Positions 1-13,264 of a DNA stretch of 64,000 bases are shown piece by piece (position 1 is the first letter of the stretch; each line of letters opens with the position of its first letter). The position numbers were made by a program, and so were the translations under genes. Source of the DNA: Psettodes erumei (lineage: Eukaryota; Chordata; Actinopteri; Pleuronectiformes; Psettodidae); NCBI GenBank assembly GCA_016785225.1, contig JAFBJZ010000608.1:895951-959950 (forward strand), given 5' to 3'. The notes under the pieces are model-generated. The model did no database searches and was not told the origin of the DNA. It saw nothing but the letters and a program-made list of their open reading frames with translations.

Positions 1-155
1 GTGTGATCTCCAGCTGCTTAAGCCCGGGTGCAACACGATTCGCTACAGCGGAGCACATCTGCATCACAGTGCCACCTTTGAACGTTCATGTGCACAATCT
101 GAAGACTTCTCTGGAGGAAGCTGTCACAGGCTTCCTGAACTTTTTGTCATCACAA

Positions 156-157
<2 letters not shown>

Positions 158-193
<36 letters not shown>
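158..193. repeat. (AC)n microsatellite
   Basis: Uninterrupted AC dinucleotide run of about 18 units. Likely polymorphic in length. Confidence 0.97.
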
Positions 194-195
<2 letters not shown>

Positions 196-2833
196 TAAAA
201 GCAGTGGATCAAACACCTGCATCTGTTGCCCCAAGGAATCCCACCTGAAAGGGTTTTGTGGTGCAGCGTGGAGCTGCAGATCTTGCAGGTGGGAAAATTA
301 GTTTGTACCACACCAATGTACAGTTAGAAACAAAAGTGGTCATCTCTTCCAGGGTCTGTTTTAGACCCCCCTCCCCACCCCCTTCCTCATTCTCCCCTCG
401 GAGGCTCCAGGATGTGACTTTGAAAACCACTGGAGGGGAATAATGGACTGCTTTTCTTGTAGTTCTCACGCGTGGACACTTTGCTGCTGCTTTTTATCCT
501 CAAGTGGTTTTATCTTGTTTACAGTTTGCGGGGCTGATACTTACAGTGGGGATTTAGCACCACAGCTGACACTGTAGAAAAAAAAGGCAGGAAAGTGCAT
601 TTTATGTTTACAGCCACAGTTGGGTGCCGACGGGGCACGAATGAGCTGCTAATTGCCTCGTGTTAACTTGTTAATCGCACACACTAAACCATTCATACAC
701 TTTATTGGGCTAATTAATTAACTGGTTACTGTGAAAATATGATGGCAGGACACATGTTGGATTAATGAAGTTGTGGTGGTTTCTTTCTAAAAGCACAGAG
801 CGTTGATTTGTTGCATACCAAGAAGATCATGGATTTGATGACCTTGGTGAAGCGGCTCTTTGTTTGTTCTTATGGGTGCCTGTGTTGTATGTACTGAATG
901 AGGTTGGGGTGGGCTCTGTGTGGAATATAAGGCCGCTACAGATGTGTGCAGCGTGTACATCTGCTCTGTTGTCGGCCATTGTCGAGGAGGTGTTTAAAAT
1001 GGTGGGCAGCTCTGCACAACAGAGCTCCCTTGTCAGAGGGCTCCAGTCGTGAGTGCAGCAGGAAAGTGGTCGTAACATTGAGTGGTATGCACCCCCAACC
1101 CCCCACCCACACACACACACACACGCCAGGTACATTCACAATCGTAAGTGGGCTGCAAAGGAGTTTTTTTCCTTCCTTCCTACACACCATTCTGCATTCA
1201 TAACCAACAAACTTTCCTTACAGTAGTTGATAGCCACATTTTTTCTTGCAGAAATCCCCCTTTTTTTCTGCCTCCCTTTTCCACCCCGCCCCCCCACTGT
1301 GAGACAGTGATGTAAGCTACAATGGGGACTGTCGTGTTTCCAGAGAGGAAATTGAACAGACTCAGTGAGTCGACCCGGTGAAGAGCCTGCCCTCTGCCAT
1401 CCTCTCCGGTGTTGCCGAGCATCACCCTATCACTCAAGGCAATTGAACGTCTCTGAGGGGACCTCTGTTAGCCCCGTGCAATATTTATTACCATCCATCA
1501 TCCCAAGACTCGCGCTCTGCGAGTGAATAACAGCGGCCGCTAAGTTCTGTGCTAAAAAGTTCCCTCGCCAGCGACCATTAGGAGGGATTTATGTGCGCGG
1601 GCTTCCGTGGAAGTGCCGTGGAAGCGAGACGGAGCGTGTTTCAGAGTCGCGGCGTACCCGCTGGGCTGTGGCACCAAATCTGTCGCGGGTAAAATTCTTG
1701 ACTGGTGCCGCGTTGGAGAGCTGCCACAACTTCTCTTTTCCATTTCCAGTTTGTCTTCTTAATGGGTTTTATGCTTAAATTAGTTGACTTGCTGAAAAAG
1801 TAATCTACATATTGATGATGGATAAAATGCCAAACATTTGCTCGCACCAACCTTGATTTTTGCACATAAATTAAATATTTCTGGGACAGTTACTAGGAGA
1901 AATAAGAAGTCATTAGTTGTAATTTTTTTATCTGAACTTGCAGAAGGTGGAGCACAGCGTCCCCACGTTACATGTGCATTTCATACATGATGGTTTTGCA
2001 ATTTAATTCCAATGTTTACAGCATCGTGGAGGCAGTAGAAGAAGCAAACTTCTCGCCATCTCCTGTGCTGTTATTTTCTTTGAAAGTCTTTCTTGTGGCA
2101 ACGATAATGATCTAATATTCACAGTGGTCTTAAATAAGGATTGACTAATATATGCGCGCTGTGCTACTGAGCTGGTAAATCCTGCCTCCGTGTCCTTTTG
2201 AATGAAAGTGAGCTCGCGATGGGTGAAAATTAGTGTATCTCCGTGCGCTCGCTACCTCTCGATATCGTCTTTGATCCGGCAGAGATGAGACAGTTTTTTT
2301 TTCTTCTTTCTTTCCAAGTCTTTCCACTCAGAGTGTTTGTTTGTTGGTGTTGAAAACAATCGAGATGAACGAGTGAAGCTGTAGGGACGTGGTTGGTGGA
2401 GGTGGTGGGGAGGGGGGGGTGCAGCACTGTAAATGAACGCCTTACTGTGCTTCTCTTAGGTCAATTTGAATATGTGTTTTTAATTGGTCTCTGAAGGTTT
2501 AGAGTTCTCTCTTTTTCTGCCTTCCTCAAAAGTGTCTGCACGATGTGACGGTGTTGAGCTGAGGAACCACCACCAACCCACCCCCCTCAGAGCATCGGTG
2601 TTCATTTGAAGCCTGGCGAACATGCTCATTATCTCCAACCAAAGGCGAGATTGATTTAGCTGAGAGCCGGGGTAATTTTTGAAAAGAAAGAAAGAACGAA
2701 ACGCGGAGGTAGAACTGATCAAGACGTTAATTCTTGCCGTCGGATCGCTCTTGGTCAAAGCGGCTGAGTTTAAGACGGAGCGCTGCAGTGGAAACAACTA
2801 CTGCGTGTCTTCACGACTCCCAGTGAGCCACGG

Positions 2834-2855
2834 GCTCTCTCTCTCTCTCTCTCTC
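2834..2855. repeat. (CT)n microsatellite
   Basis: Uninterrupted CT run of about 11 units. Confidence 0.95.
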
Positions 2856-3284
2856 GTGGCTTCGAAACTCCTCTAACCTTTAGAAAATGCTACACTAGAA
2901 CAATTTCTCAAAGAAACATTTTGCTCTTGGTTCCCATTTCTTTGCTTCTCCTGTCTCCTGAGGCATTCTGCATGTCTGGTTTTGCAGCACGTCGTGTGTG
3001 GGTACTTTTGAGGAGGACGTGGTGGTGGTGGGAAGGTTTGTAAGATTTCCCCCCCGTCATCACTTACTCCCCCCATTTGCGATAGTCACATCGACAGCGA
3101 TTGTGTTTTGTGGAGGGGTGAAGGATAATTGGAGCCATGGGTGTCTTTTTCATGGGGGAAGTGGAACCCAGTGCCATGCTATTCTCTGTACGATACAGAG
3201 GACAAGATCCAGTGAGAGGGGCCGGCATAAGAGACCCACAGTGTTCCCTAACACAAACAGATGTATTTTACTCCGGCTGAAACT

Positions 3285-3800
3285 GGCAGAACTGAACCCC
3301 GTACGGTTTCGGCGCCTGCTCGCAGATAGTTTTTTCCGTCGGCCCGCAACAGTCGCTCTGCGCCCTTCACGTCGTCGCTCTGCGTTAGCAGGAGGAGAGA
3401 GCGAGGTGTGATAAAGCGTAAGTGTGGTGCCTTTCACCCGCGACGCTTCCCGCTCTGGCCCCAGCAGGGCAGGTCAGACAGCCCCCCCCTCAGCGTTAAG
3501 GTATGATGACGTCGGGCGAAGCAGCAGCAGCACAGCAATTAGAGTTATTAATTATTTTCTTACAACTTAATACTCTTTTCATTTAATGCATATTAATTGA
3601 TGTGCTCCCGAATCCGCACTCACATAATCCACCAAGGATTTCTCAAAGGCAAGCACAAAAGGCTTTTATTATCTTAAGGAGGAAGTGGTCTTTTGGGACG
3701 TAAAGTGCCCCCGCTCAATTGTGTATTACATTATGAAACAGACATAAGTGAAATGAAATTACAACGTATCATCAGCACGGCGAAGGATCCCATTGAACAA
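3285..3800. promoter_or_regulatory. Candidate CpG-rich/homeobox regulatory island
   Basis: The first part (about 3300-3420) is unusually rich in CpG for this region. It is followed by a CRE-type core TGACGTC at 3507-3513, then an AT-rich stretch (about 3537-3600) with several TAAT/ATTA cores. This mix is typical of developmental enhancers, but only composition supports the call. There is no evidence of a transcript. Confidence 0.25.
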
Positions 3801-3860
3801 TTACCCTGGCAGAGCCATTGTTGTAATGTCAGACTCGTTCTTTTGGATTTGATGGAGCGA

Positions 3861-3890
3861 GCGGGGGGTGGGGGTGGTGGTGGTGGGGGT
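3861..3890 (+). repeat. G-rich tract, quadruplex-like
   Basis: Runs of G separated by single T residues (ggggggtgggggtggtgg and onward). Low-complexity G-rich DNA that could fold as a quadruplex on the + strand. Confidence 0.6.
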
Positions 3891-4085
3891 GTTGCGGGTT
3901 GCAGGGTTGCCGGGTTGCCGAAGTCCTTCTGCAAGGCGGTAAAAACAGTTTCAAGGTTAAACCGTGTGAAGGCCAAATGTTTGGGGAGGGTGGATTAATT
4001 TCATGTCCTATAATGTGATTTGCAGTATCTCCTCTGCTCCCTGCCCTTGGTTCCTTTGGAGATGTGTGAGCCTGATGAGAGTCGA

Positions 4086-4124
4086 GGGTGGGGGGGTGTT
4101 GGGGGGGTTTGGGGGGGGGGGCGG
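4086..4124 (+). repeat. Strong G-quadruplex motif
   Basis: Four G tracts of 3, 7, 7 and 11 bases are separated by loops of 1, 4 and 3 bases. This fits the canonical four-tract quadruplex pattern. No gene is adjacent, so no role can be assigned. Confidence 0.75.
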
Positions 4125-7100
4125 CTCTGCTGCCTTTAACTACCACCTGCATGTGTAAGTGTTTACAGGACCACTAAATGGAATTATGGGAGATGATGCA
4201 TGCTTACTAATTCACCATCGTTCCCAGTCCCCCGTCTCATTACTGAATACAAATTCAGCGGTTATCCTTGTGGTGCTCAGTCGAAAGAAAATTAGCTTTC
4301 TCTCAAACATGCAAGTGTGCACAAACACAGGTTGGTGGGGGGGGGTTGGTTCCAGGAAAATCACATTAATTGCGGGGAGAAGGACCACCGTGGTTGCAGC
4401 AGCAGCAGCAGTCCGCCTGGAAGAAGCCTGCTGCACTCTATCACACTTCTGGCCAAACTCGACGCAACGCACGCCTTCGCGTTTCACGTAGCACCGTTGA
4501 CATAGATGCATTTGAACGAGCAGGGGGAGACGCGTGCAGCACGAGGGAAGTGATAAAATCGTGATTGAGGTCAGCGTAGGCAGTAAGTGGGTGGGCTGTA
4601 GGCTTCTCGTGGGGGTGGTATCACCGGGAGCACATCCTCACCTCGGTGCCTGCTAATATCTTAAACCGCCACTTGCCATCTTGCAACAACACCAGTGATT
4701 GAATGACTGTGAAAACAAACAAGTATGTAGGATGTCTGAATGCTGATATCTGCAACTAAAGCCTATAAGATTTTATCTAATAGGTTCTTGAAAAAAAGTT
4801 ATGGGAGTTCTTTAACATTTCATGTAACTTTGATGCCAGAGAGATAATGAGGAATGTCCGTGGATTTGAGGATAGAATATTTGGGCACATAACGTGGCAC
4901 ACAGACACAGATCAGTTTTTTCAGTCTGACCTGCCGTTAAAAAAAATTAGCTTCTGTAACGTGAAGTAAAGACGATGCAAATTTCAGCCGCTTTGCTATG
5001 TTGTGGTTTGTCATCCCAGGCGAGGTAACGCAACATGTTTTATTCCTTACTATCACTATATGGTCTTGTGACTTATCTGTAGCTAATCTTCTCCAAGTAA
5101 TTCCCCCATCTCCCCCTTTTGTCTCCAATTTGGCACGGCTGGCTCCCTCATACTGCCCCCGTTGTTACCGCTAACTGCGCTGCAGTCCGGGGAGGGTGCA
5201 GGCAGCCATGTGACAGCCATGTCTTCTCACCTGACAGCGAGGGAGGGCACGCCACGCCTCATAAAATCATCCTTCCCCGTCCTCAGGAGCCCAGTGCCGC
5301 CGTGCAGGCAGCCCGACCTGTAGGAGTTGTGCTTGGGTCTCCTGTTCGTTGCTGAAGCGGTCTTGACCGTACGGTGTCAGCAGGACGGCATCCAGCTCGC
5401 ACTTCACTGCAGAATTAACTGACAGCGGTCATCGTTTAACGAGAATAAAAGCACTGGTGTGTGTCCCGTGTCATCTGTTCACAATTTAAAGTCGACGTGG
5501 CTTCGATCATGTGCTCACACCAGCAGCAGGGGTCATTCATTCGCCAGGAGGGGGTTCAGCAAGGTGGTCACATGGTGAAAGGGCAGGAGTTCACGTGTTA
5601 AGTTTTTCAGAATTAGAAAACACAAAATGGACTGTCTGGGCTGGAGACAATGTGCTCGCTGTGTTTCAGAGACGCAAACTTCATGTTTTGTCTGAGGAGA
5701 CGTCCAAGTGTCCTTGAACGTTATCAGCTTTCCTCAGCGGCGTGTGAGGGTTTGGCCACCGTGGGCTGCATGGTCGCTGTCAGGAAACCTCGCAGCAGCA
5801 GCTGAGGCTGACGCGCGGCGTCGGTCGGTTTGGAAATCCTTCCACTTTGGCTTGGACGTTGACGTGGTGTCGGGACTGAATTCACCTGGTCTTGTTTGCA
5901 TGCCCGGGCATCACGGTGGCTGCTTTAGTTTTCCAGCGAGGTCTCATCTTGTCTTCTCTAAAGGGGCGAAAAGAGAAGTGCATACAAATGTGGTACCAGG
6001 TGTCCACCGCAACGTCGTCTTAGAGTCTGAAATGTCTCCCAGGACATTCATCGTGCACGATTCGAGGCTTTTCTTTGGCTGTGCTTCACGGTGCTCGCCG
6101 CTTTGTGCATCCAGTTGCTGCTGTTCCTCTTCTTCCTGGGTTCCTCCAAAGGCTATATTTAATGTAATATATTCATTGAGCCCAGTATCACCTTTCCTTG
6201 CCGTGGGTGCACTCTTATTTTTTTTTTGTTTTTCAGATTGCCTCCTCTTCCTTTTGCAGCTGCAGTTACTGGAGCTGTGAGAAAATGTTTCAGTTACACA
6301 ACCCGCCTCAAGTGTGTGAAAACTCTCCATGTGGGGTCCGTGCTTCATGAATGGCCTTCAAACTGGACTTGTTGCCTCCACCCAGCAGCACCGGTGCAGC
6401 ACTGTGGCGCTGCTGTCTGCATGAACGTGGGGTTAGTCAGAAAATGAAAGGTGCAGATCCCTCTTGCTTTTTCTCCTCCTCCTCCTCTTCTTCTGCACAT
6501 ACCCATCTCCGTTCCCCCCCTCCACCGGCGTGAAGGTCTCACTGCTTATGTAACGTCTCCAAACATTTGTGCAGCATTAGGGGAAGTCAGGCGTGCCAAA
6601 ACTGTGCAAAACGTCCCTCTGTGCGCCCCATTGAGGTGGGACAGATGGCAACCCTCGTTCCCAGCCTTGTAAACTGCGTGTGACAGGAGCGGCGGCACAT
6701 ACGCAGCTGAACTGGGGCGACGCTAACTCAGGCAGCGCAGGCAGCGCAGGCAGCGGCGTCAGCGAGCCGCCCATTATCGAAGCCATCTCGGTTTGGTACT
6801 TCCTATATTGTTTTTTTTGTGGTTTACAGAACGGTGTTTATTGTTTGGAGGATTCGCGGGCGGTTGTCGCACGCCGCTAAAACCGGCGCCGCGGCGCTCC
6901 GCCCTGGCTCACCGACAACAAAGGCCATCAGATCCCCGCATGGGATCGTCCATCACGGCGTTAAAAGAAAGGTGACCCGGAGTTGTTTTCTAATTCAGTC
7001 GTTAATCACCGCCACAACAGAGTGTCGGGCACTTTCACTTTGTTCCCCTCCTTAATAACTCTCCGGGCAGAGTCCATTACTGAGTAAACAGACGAAGAAA

Positions 7101-10019
7101 TGAATGAAGACGCCCGGCGGAGAAACCCCAGAGGTGAGATCAAATGGCGGGCCCGGTGATGATGAGGGATGTTTATGGCCAGCGCTCTATTAAGAGGAGG
7201 CTCTTCCCTGCTGGCGCATAATGAACATCTACCTTGTGAAATGGTTGTTCTGCAGCTTTTTTTCCTTACGTCGAATCACCGGCCATTTTCATCAAAATGT
7301 GCCCTAATTGCTCTCAGCGGCGAGTCGGGGAGAAGGGGCCGCTCGTCCACAGAATGACTTTTTCGGGGTAACTTGGCAAGGTGACTGGCTTATGGCAACA
7401 TTAGCTGTGTTGATTTGAATAAATCTCCGCTGCTACCATCCACTCCTTTGTATGTTAATGAAAGCCAGTTATGTCCTTGGAGGATGATATTTCAGGCCCC
7501 AACTCCTCTTCTTCTTTTTCTCAGCGCGCGGCAACGCCCCCTCCAGATGTCCCCCGCTGCAGGAGGCTGCGAGGCACATGCGAGAGGCTTACCGCCAACC
7601 ACACACAAACACACACACATACACAAACGCATGCACACACAGATCACCTCTGGGAGGGGCTGCCTTGCCTGACCTGTTATGAAATGCGTCCGTGCGGGCC
7701 GGCGAGGAATCGTGTGTTGCTTACATCAAGAAGAGAGTGAAATTTTGCTGAGTAAAAGTGCACGTTGGAGGGGGAAGGAAAGACAAACATCTCGGAGAGG
7801 AGAGTGTTTTCGGAAACCAGAATGTACCATCTGCACTCGGCGGGGTGTGCGAGCGACACCGGACCACTGCTGTGAGGAACTATTGCATTGTTATTAAATG
7901 GCTGTTGCCTCGCTGGCAGCCATATTAAAGGCTCAGATCCTGCGCCTGGTGCTAAGCAATGAGGGGGGGGGGGGCAGAACCAGTCTGACCTTCTGGACAT
8001 GGTGGCAAGGTGTGCAGCCGCAGTGGCACAGTTTAGAAAGATGGCAGTAGAAACTTCTTTAAAATGCAAAAGCCCCCCTGTCTTTTTTTCCCTCTCTGAC
8101 CTCCCTCTGCCCGCCCACCGCCTCTGTTGGCTCAGCATCTTATACAAGGTGCAGCGAGCAGACAGCTTTTTTTCTCCTCATGATCTGTATCTTAAGGAAT
8201 GCAGATTCAGCAGCTCAGTCCACACCAGGTCTTGTTGCTCTTGTGTGTATGTGTCCACATTTTCTCATCTTCTGTGTTAACTTTTTTTAATATCCCTCAA
8301 GCAGTTCATCTGCAAAATAAATTAAATTTTGCTCTTGCTGTGAAGGCCCTGTCTCACAGCTGAGGAGTCTGGATCCAGCCCTGCCGCGGCGGCGGCGTGT
8401 TGACTTATTGATGCTCGGCGGCAGGCAGTGCATGAAATGCCACCGAAGAGTAAGAGTTGATTAGCTCCTCTTGCTCTCCCTCATCTCGTCCCCGCACTCG
8501 GGGCGGTGAAATGACTCTTGAGATTGCACACTCTGCTAACAGTTTCTCGTTAACTTTCTTTGTGCCAGAGGTTATTAAAATTATGTAAAATCTTAACGCA
8601 CAGTCACTGGGTTGTTGTCTCTGACCTGCGCCGGCGTTTCTGTGCAGCTTCTGGCCGTATTGATGGATGAAATGTGCATGAACCATTATTTTTCTTTCCT
8701 CTCAACCCTGTTGTTGCAAATATATAGATATCCTATTTTTCTTATCTATTATTTGTTTGTATGTTTTCTGCTTCCATTTCCCCCCATCTTTAACTCAATT
8801 GAAATAAAAAGATTAGTTTTTGACTCAGATTACAGATGACACATCTAACCTTGTCGACTCCACTGATTGTAATTATTGGAACGTGTTAAGGTAATGTGTG
8901 CATTGTTGGGGGTGATTTCTTCTCTTCAGGAAGCTGTCATGGCAAGTACAGCGTGCGGTACAATCCCTGTGATGTTTGGGAGCCAAACGGTGGTGGAACT
9001 GGTTTGACCGCGGGCGCAGCATGTTCAGGCAGTATTTGGTGGAGGAGATAAGAGACGAGCCAGTCCTCGACTGATCGCTGTCCTCACCTGCCCTGTGAAA
9101 ACTGAATTAACTCCTCCGCATTTTCCCAAACAGAAGACAATGGTGCAACAGCCAAAGAAATGCACGCATCACGTGACTCTGACACATCAGTAGCTGTGCG
9201 AGGAGCGAGTGGTGAGAAAAAAAAGAGGAAGTCACTCTGGGGTCTGAAAAATGAAGCCGATGCAGACGTGACATAAACCTGTATACTATTGAATGATCTC
9301 TAGGGGGCGACTCTACTGGTTGCAGGAAGAAGTGTGTTAGTGTAGCAGTCTAACACAAAATGAACCTACTTTTCACTGGATTTGTACTTCTGTCCTCCAA
9401 ATATTATACTGTCCAGTCTAAAAAAACCCCCAAAAAACCTAGATGACTGCGGCGGAATCACCACGTCAGGGTGGGTTGCCACTTGTGGATACCCCCAGTT
9501 CTCCTGACAAAAGTTTCCGAGGGCCTCATTTCTCAGAGGCCGTCATGCCGCTTGACGGAGCCTGACATTTGGAAAAGGTCTGTGAGCAGGATTTGTTTGT
9601 GACAGCTTCAAATTAGAGTGGCACGGAGGGAACGGGAGGAAGGCGAAGGGATAGAGGGATTGTGGAAGAAAATTTAAATGTCACCTCCACGACAATGTAC
9701 AAGTTGTTTATTTTTTGTCAAGCATTACATGTGAATTTCTCACAATGGGGGAAAAAAAGCCCACTTTGTTGCCATCTTTTATTTAGTGCATGTCTCTCTC
9801 TCTTTCTGTTTGGCTCAGCCGGCGTTATTGGCAGCAGGCTCTAAGCCTTGTGAAGCTTTGCCAGCATCTTGACAGTAACCACAAACCATTTAGTTGTTTG
9901 TTTTTGTGTAGGTAGCGACTGAAGGACCTATCGCTCGGAATCCTATTTGGATTTTGCGGTTCGCGCTGAAGGATGCATGTGGCGGTGTGAAATGCATATT
10001 AATTTCCAGGCTCTTCCAC

Positions 10020-10055
10020 TCTTCCCCTCCGAGTTTCTGCACTCGGAGGGGAAGA
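10020..10055. repeat. Perfect inverted repeat (14-bp arms, 8-nt loop)
   Basis: The left arm 10020-10033 (tcttcccctccgag) is the exact reverse complement of 10042-10055. The loop is 10034-10041. The stem is GC-rich. It is too short alone for a standard miRNA precursor, and the flanks extend the pairing only weakly. Confidence 0.8.
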
Positions 10056-10649
10056 AAATCAGAAAATCCGGGGGAGGAAGGCAGAAAAGGAAAGTGACTG
10101 TTAAGTGTATAGCCAGAGTAAGTTCTCTCACAGAACAACTGTTTTAACAAAGGCTGGTATTTCTTGCCAGCACTCAATGCACTTAGGAGTGCACAAGGAG
10201 CCCTGCCTGTCGCTGACCTTTTTAACAGCGACGAGAAGGCCGAAATGCACCGAGTGTCCCTCGGTGGTGATAGTCAAATGTCACTCAAACTAAAGGACCG
10301 CCGCCAGACTCTCACACTGAGCTTCCAGGAGGAGGTGTCGAGTCTCTTTCCCCTTGACAAACCGCCCATGACAGCGTTGAATTAAGTTCTCACAAGTCAT
10401 GCCAGAATCAGACGACAAGTACCTCCACGTCTGCCTCCGTGTCTTCAACCCTCCCAGTTTCACGTGCGAGTGGAACATTCACGGCGCAGACGCTGCCTGC
10501 GGATGATAATACATGAGGTCACTTCGGTTTGCCGGGAAGGTATGTGCCCTTTTGCCGACTTTTTCTTTTTGTGGAGGAGCTCCAAACTTCAGCCGGCACG
10601 AGTTCCCACGGTGCCAAATGCAAACGGCGCCGCATCTATTTTAACAGAG

Positions 10650-10780
10650 GCATTTCCCATAATTAAACGAATGCATAGGAGAGCATGCCGGGGTGGCTCC
10701 CCTGATTAATGGAGCAATTACATAATCCATTACACTGAATTATGAATGTAGTAATGATGAGCCCGGGTAATGATTCCTGG
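10650..10780. promoter_or_regulatory. Candidate enhancer: cluster of TAAT/ATTA cores
   Basis: About eight TAAT or ATTA cores occur in roughly 120 bp, most embedded in CAATTA, AATTAA or GTAAT contexts, in DNA that is not simple-sequence. This looks like a homeodomain-bound non-coding element of the kind found around developmental genes. Conservation could not be checked. Confidence 0.3.
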
Positions 10781-11429
10781 AGTTTGCTTGCGTAAAATAT
10801 GAAAAGAGAAGCGGAGGGGCCTGCCTGTGTTTGCAGATGTTCCTCTAATCATGAGGAGGGTGTGGGGGTGCGGGGGTGTGCGGGTGCGACTTCCTATGGG
10901 GAGTGGCAGCTCCGCCATCACGGGTCATTGCTTGGTGCTGTAGAGGGAACGTCTCCCACTGTTCCCACGGAGACTGGATGTCTTAGATTGGAGGATCTCC
11001 TGCTGAGAAATACTTAAGTCCATACAAACGTGAATTAGCATTTTATGTTCTATATTTTTTTTGTCGGGAACATAAAGCACGCAATTAAGAATGTAAAAGA
11101 AAACATAAAGGGTGACAGCTTGCGACTGAGCTCTGTGGTAATCTTCTTGGCCACAATAGCGACTGGCTGTACACACAATAATTTCTTGTTTACATTCTCG
11201 TCTGTGTGCTTAGACGTTCCTGGACATATCTGGAAATAGCTTGTGTCTCCCGAACAGTCTCAGATAATTCTGAAATGGTTTGTTTTGGAGCAAACATGGG
11301 CTGGACACTAATCCTGCAGCTTTGATCAGTGATTTTCTTCCAGTTAAGTCTGCCAGTCTTCACTAAAAACGTCCAGGAAATGTTCAAAGGGCTCGCGTGA
11401 AACATCTTTACTTTAACTTTTGCATAGCG

Positions 11430-11600
11430 GGGTTCACATTAAGATTGAAACAACACCCAGTGTTTGGCCGTAAGTTGCAGAAAATGTGTGTTTGGAAAAT
11501 ATTGAGTGTATGGACAGATGGAGGAGGAGAGGATTATGCTGCAGAAGTGGCTCAAGATGCACCGGTGTATACGTCTTCCCCAGGTCCTGCATAACTGTGT
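11430..11600 (+). repeat. Diverged interspersed repeat, copy A
   Basis: This segment resembles 13265-13400. Around the shared 12-mer ggattatgctgc (11531-11542) an ungapped stretch of 49 bases matches at about 78 percent, and weaker similarity extends upstream. In the frame GAT TAT GCT GCA, both copies read DYAAEV.Q..PV, and three of the differences are silent third-position changes. I do not recognise the family. It may be a remnant of a coding mobile element or a duplicated exon fragment. Confidence 0.45.
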
Positions 11601-13264
11601 GGTGTTATAACCGGCACCCGGCTTTTCCTGTCAGCGTGCCGCTCTTGTCAGATTTTGTGTATCTGCTGCTGCTCACGCCTGAGAAATGCTAAAACCAGAA
11701 TATTTTACATAGTTTAAATCCCGACTCTTGCGCCCTCGGGGGGTTCGAGTTCCCCCGGGCTGTCTTTTTCCGTACACTGCAGATTGCTTCTTGCTTCAGA
11801 ATCAGACCTCGCACTCCTGTTGATGAGCTGAGTTTAGTCAGGTCGCCCTGCACTCCGAGCTTGACACACCGCGCCGACCTCAGCGAAGGAGCGCCGAAAT
11901 AGAACAGCAGCGAAAACCATCTTCCTCTTATGCTTTCGGCACCACACAGCGCGCCTGCAACCGGCCTCTTGTGGTTTTAAGTTCCCAGCTCTCTTGAGCT
12001 TTTGCAGCCTCACGGCCATTTATGTGTATGTACCAAGAGCGACGTGGAAGATTAAATAGCGAGCGCCCGCGTTATCTCGCATCCTCACTGCTTGTTTTCC
12101 ACCGCAGTCTTGAGTTATACTCTGTCATTTTCCTTCTTTATGGACTGAGACGGGCGGCAGTTTGCGGAGGTCGCTGTACACCCCAGGCTTTATTACCACC
12201 TGTCTTGAAGTACACAGTCGCGCTGCGGTTTATCTCGTCGGTGGGAGGAAATAAAAGGCTGATAACAACACAAATCTACTGTAGTCCAATGTGAATTCTT
12301 GAAACTTTACGTGGAATTTCTGCAGAGTTAATTGCAGAAACCAGTTTTTAAAGGGGCTTGTGTTTCCTCCATGGCCTGGATGAGAATAAAAGGGTTTCTT
12401 TAACTTTAAGTACATTAGATACACACTGTTGCATATATAAATTTGCAAGAGTTTTATTTTGTTGTGTGTCCGTAGCTCTGCGATGATTGACGTCCCTTAT
12501 TTTCAGCCTGCAGCTCGCTGCAGATGTGTCCGCGTTAGCTCTGGTTCATTTGAAGTTCAGCGTGCGAGAGCGTTGTCCTCGGTAAACAAACCAGCCGGAA
12601 TCTCGCCTCCCAGCTGAGGACGCGTTATCTGCTTATCTCTGATAGAAAAGTGTTGTCGTCCCGTAGCGTGAAATCTTTCTCTCTGTCCTTTCTCCAGGTA
12701 AGAGTGTTTGTGTCGGCTTGGAGAGGGAGGGGTGTGCTACCCAGTGAAAAAAAAAACCAAACCACACACTTCAGGATTTAAAGTGTGTGAATTTACTTTG
12801 TCAGTACATTTTATGGGATATAGTGCGAAAAACCCACCATATTTAGATTCAGATAAAGCAGTGAAGGTTTATGACTCCTCCACAGGTTAGTCTCAGGCAG
12901 CACAGGAGGGAAAACAGTTTTTATGATGAGTTTTGTCCGTGTGCGCTCGTGTGTCCAGGCATCTGTTGACTATTTTGTTACTTGTCTTTGTGTGTGTTCC
13001 CGTGTGCAGCTCCCCTTTTTCAAATGGCCGCTTTGCTTCAGCTCCGCCTTCATTTAAGTCTTTATCAGGTTTATCAGTCGTGCCTCTGCACATAATTTTT
13101 TTAATTTCACTCCTTTTTATTATTGCTAACTTAAGAGAAACCACCACGCATTGTTTCTATTAAAGGACGTGCATTGTTAGCATAGCAGTGATGACAAAAC
13201 AGCTTACCTGACCAATGGAAGAGCAGGAGATGGGCAATCTAACATATATTCTTGCGGGCTTCAG
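11601..13264. other. Non-coding DNA between the two diverged repeat copies
   Basis: Non-coding sequence between repeat copies A and B. I see no exon, RNA gene or recognisable element. It includes a moderately CpG-rich stretch around 11860-12100. Confidence 0.55.

Larger units (their letters stand above)
1..11429. other. Non-coding DNA upstream of ctbp2 (or 5' intron)
   Basis: I found no exon with recognisable protein similarity plus splice signals here. All open frames are short, overlap on both strands and give low-complexity peptides. The block contains (AC)n at 158-193, (CA)n at 1108-1124, (CT)n at 2834-2855, a (GCA)5 near 4394-4410, an imperfect CA array at 7600-7640 and G/C homopolymer runs. 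AT-rich homeodomain-type cores recur (for example 711-722). In mammals CTBP2 has distant non-coding 5' exons, so this may be intron 1, but no upstream exon can be placed by eye. Stretches that look less random are listed separately. Confidence 0.6.
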
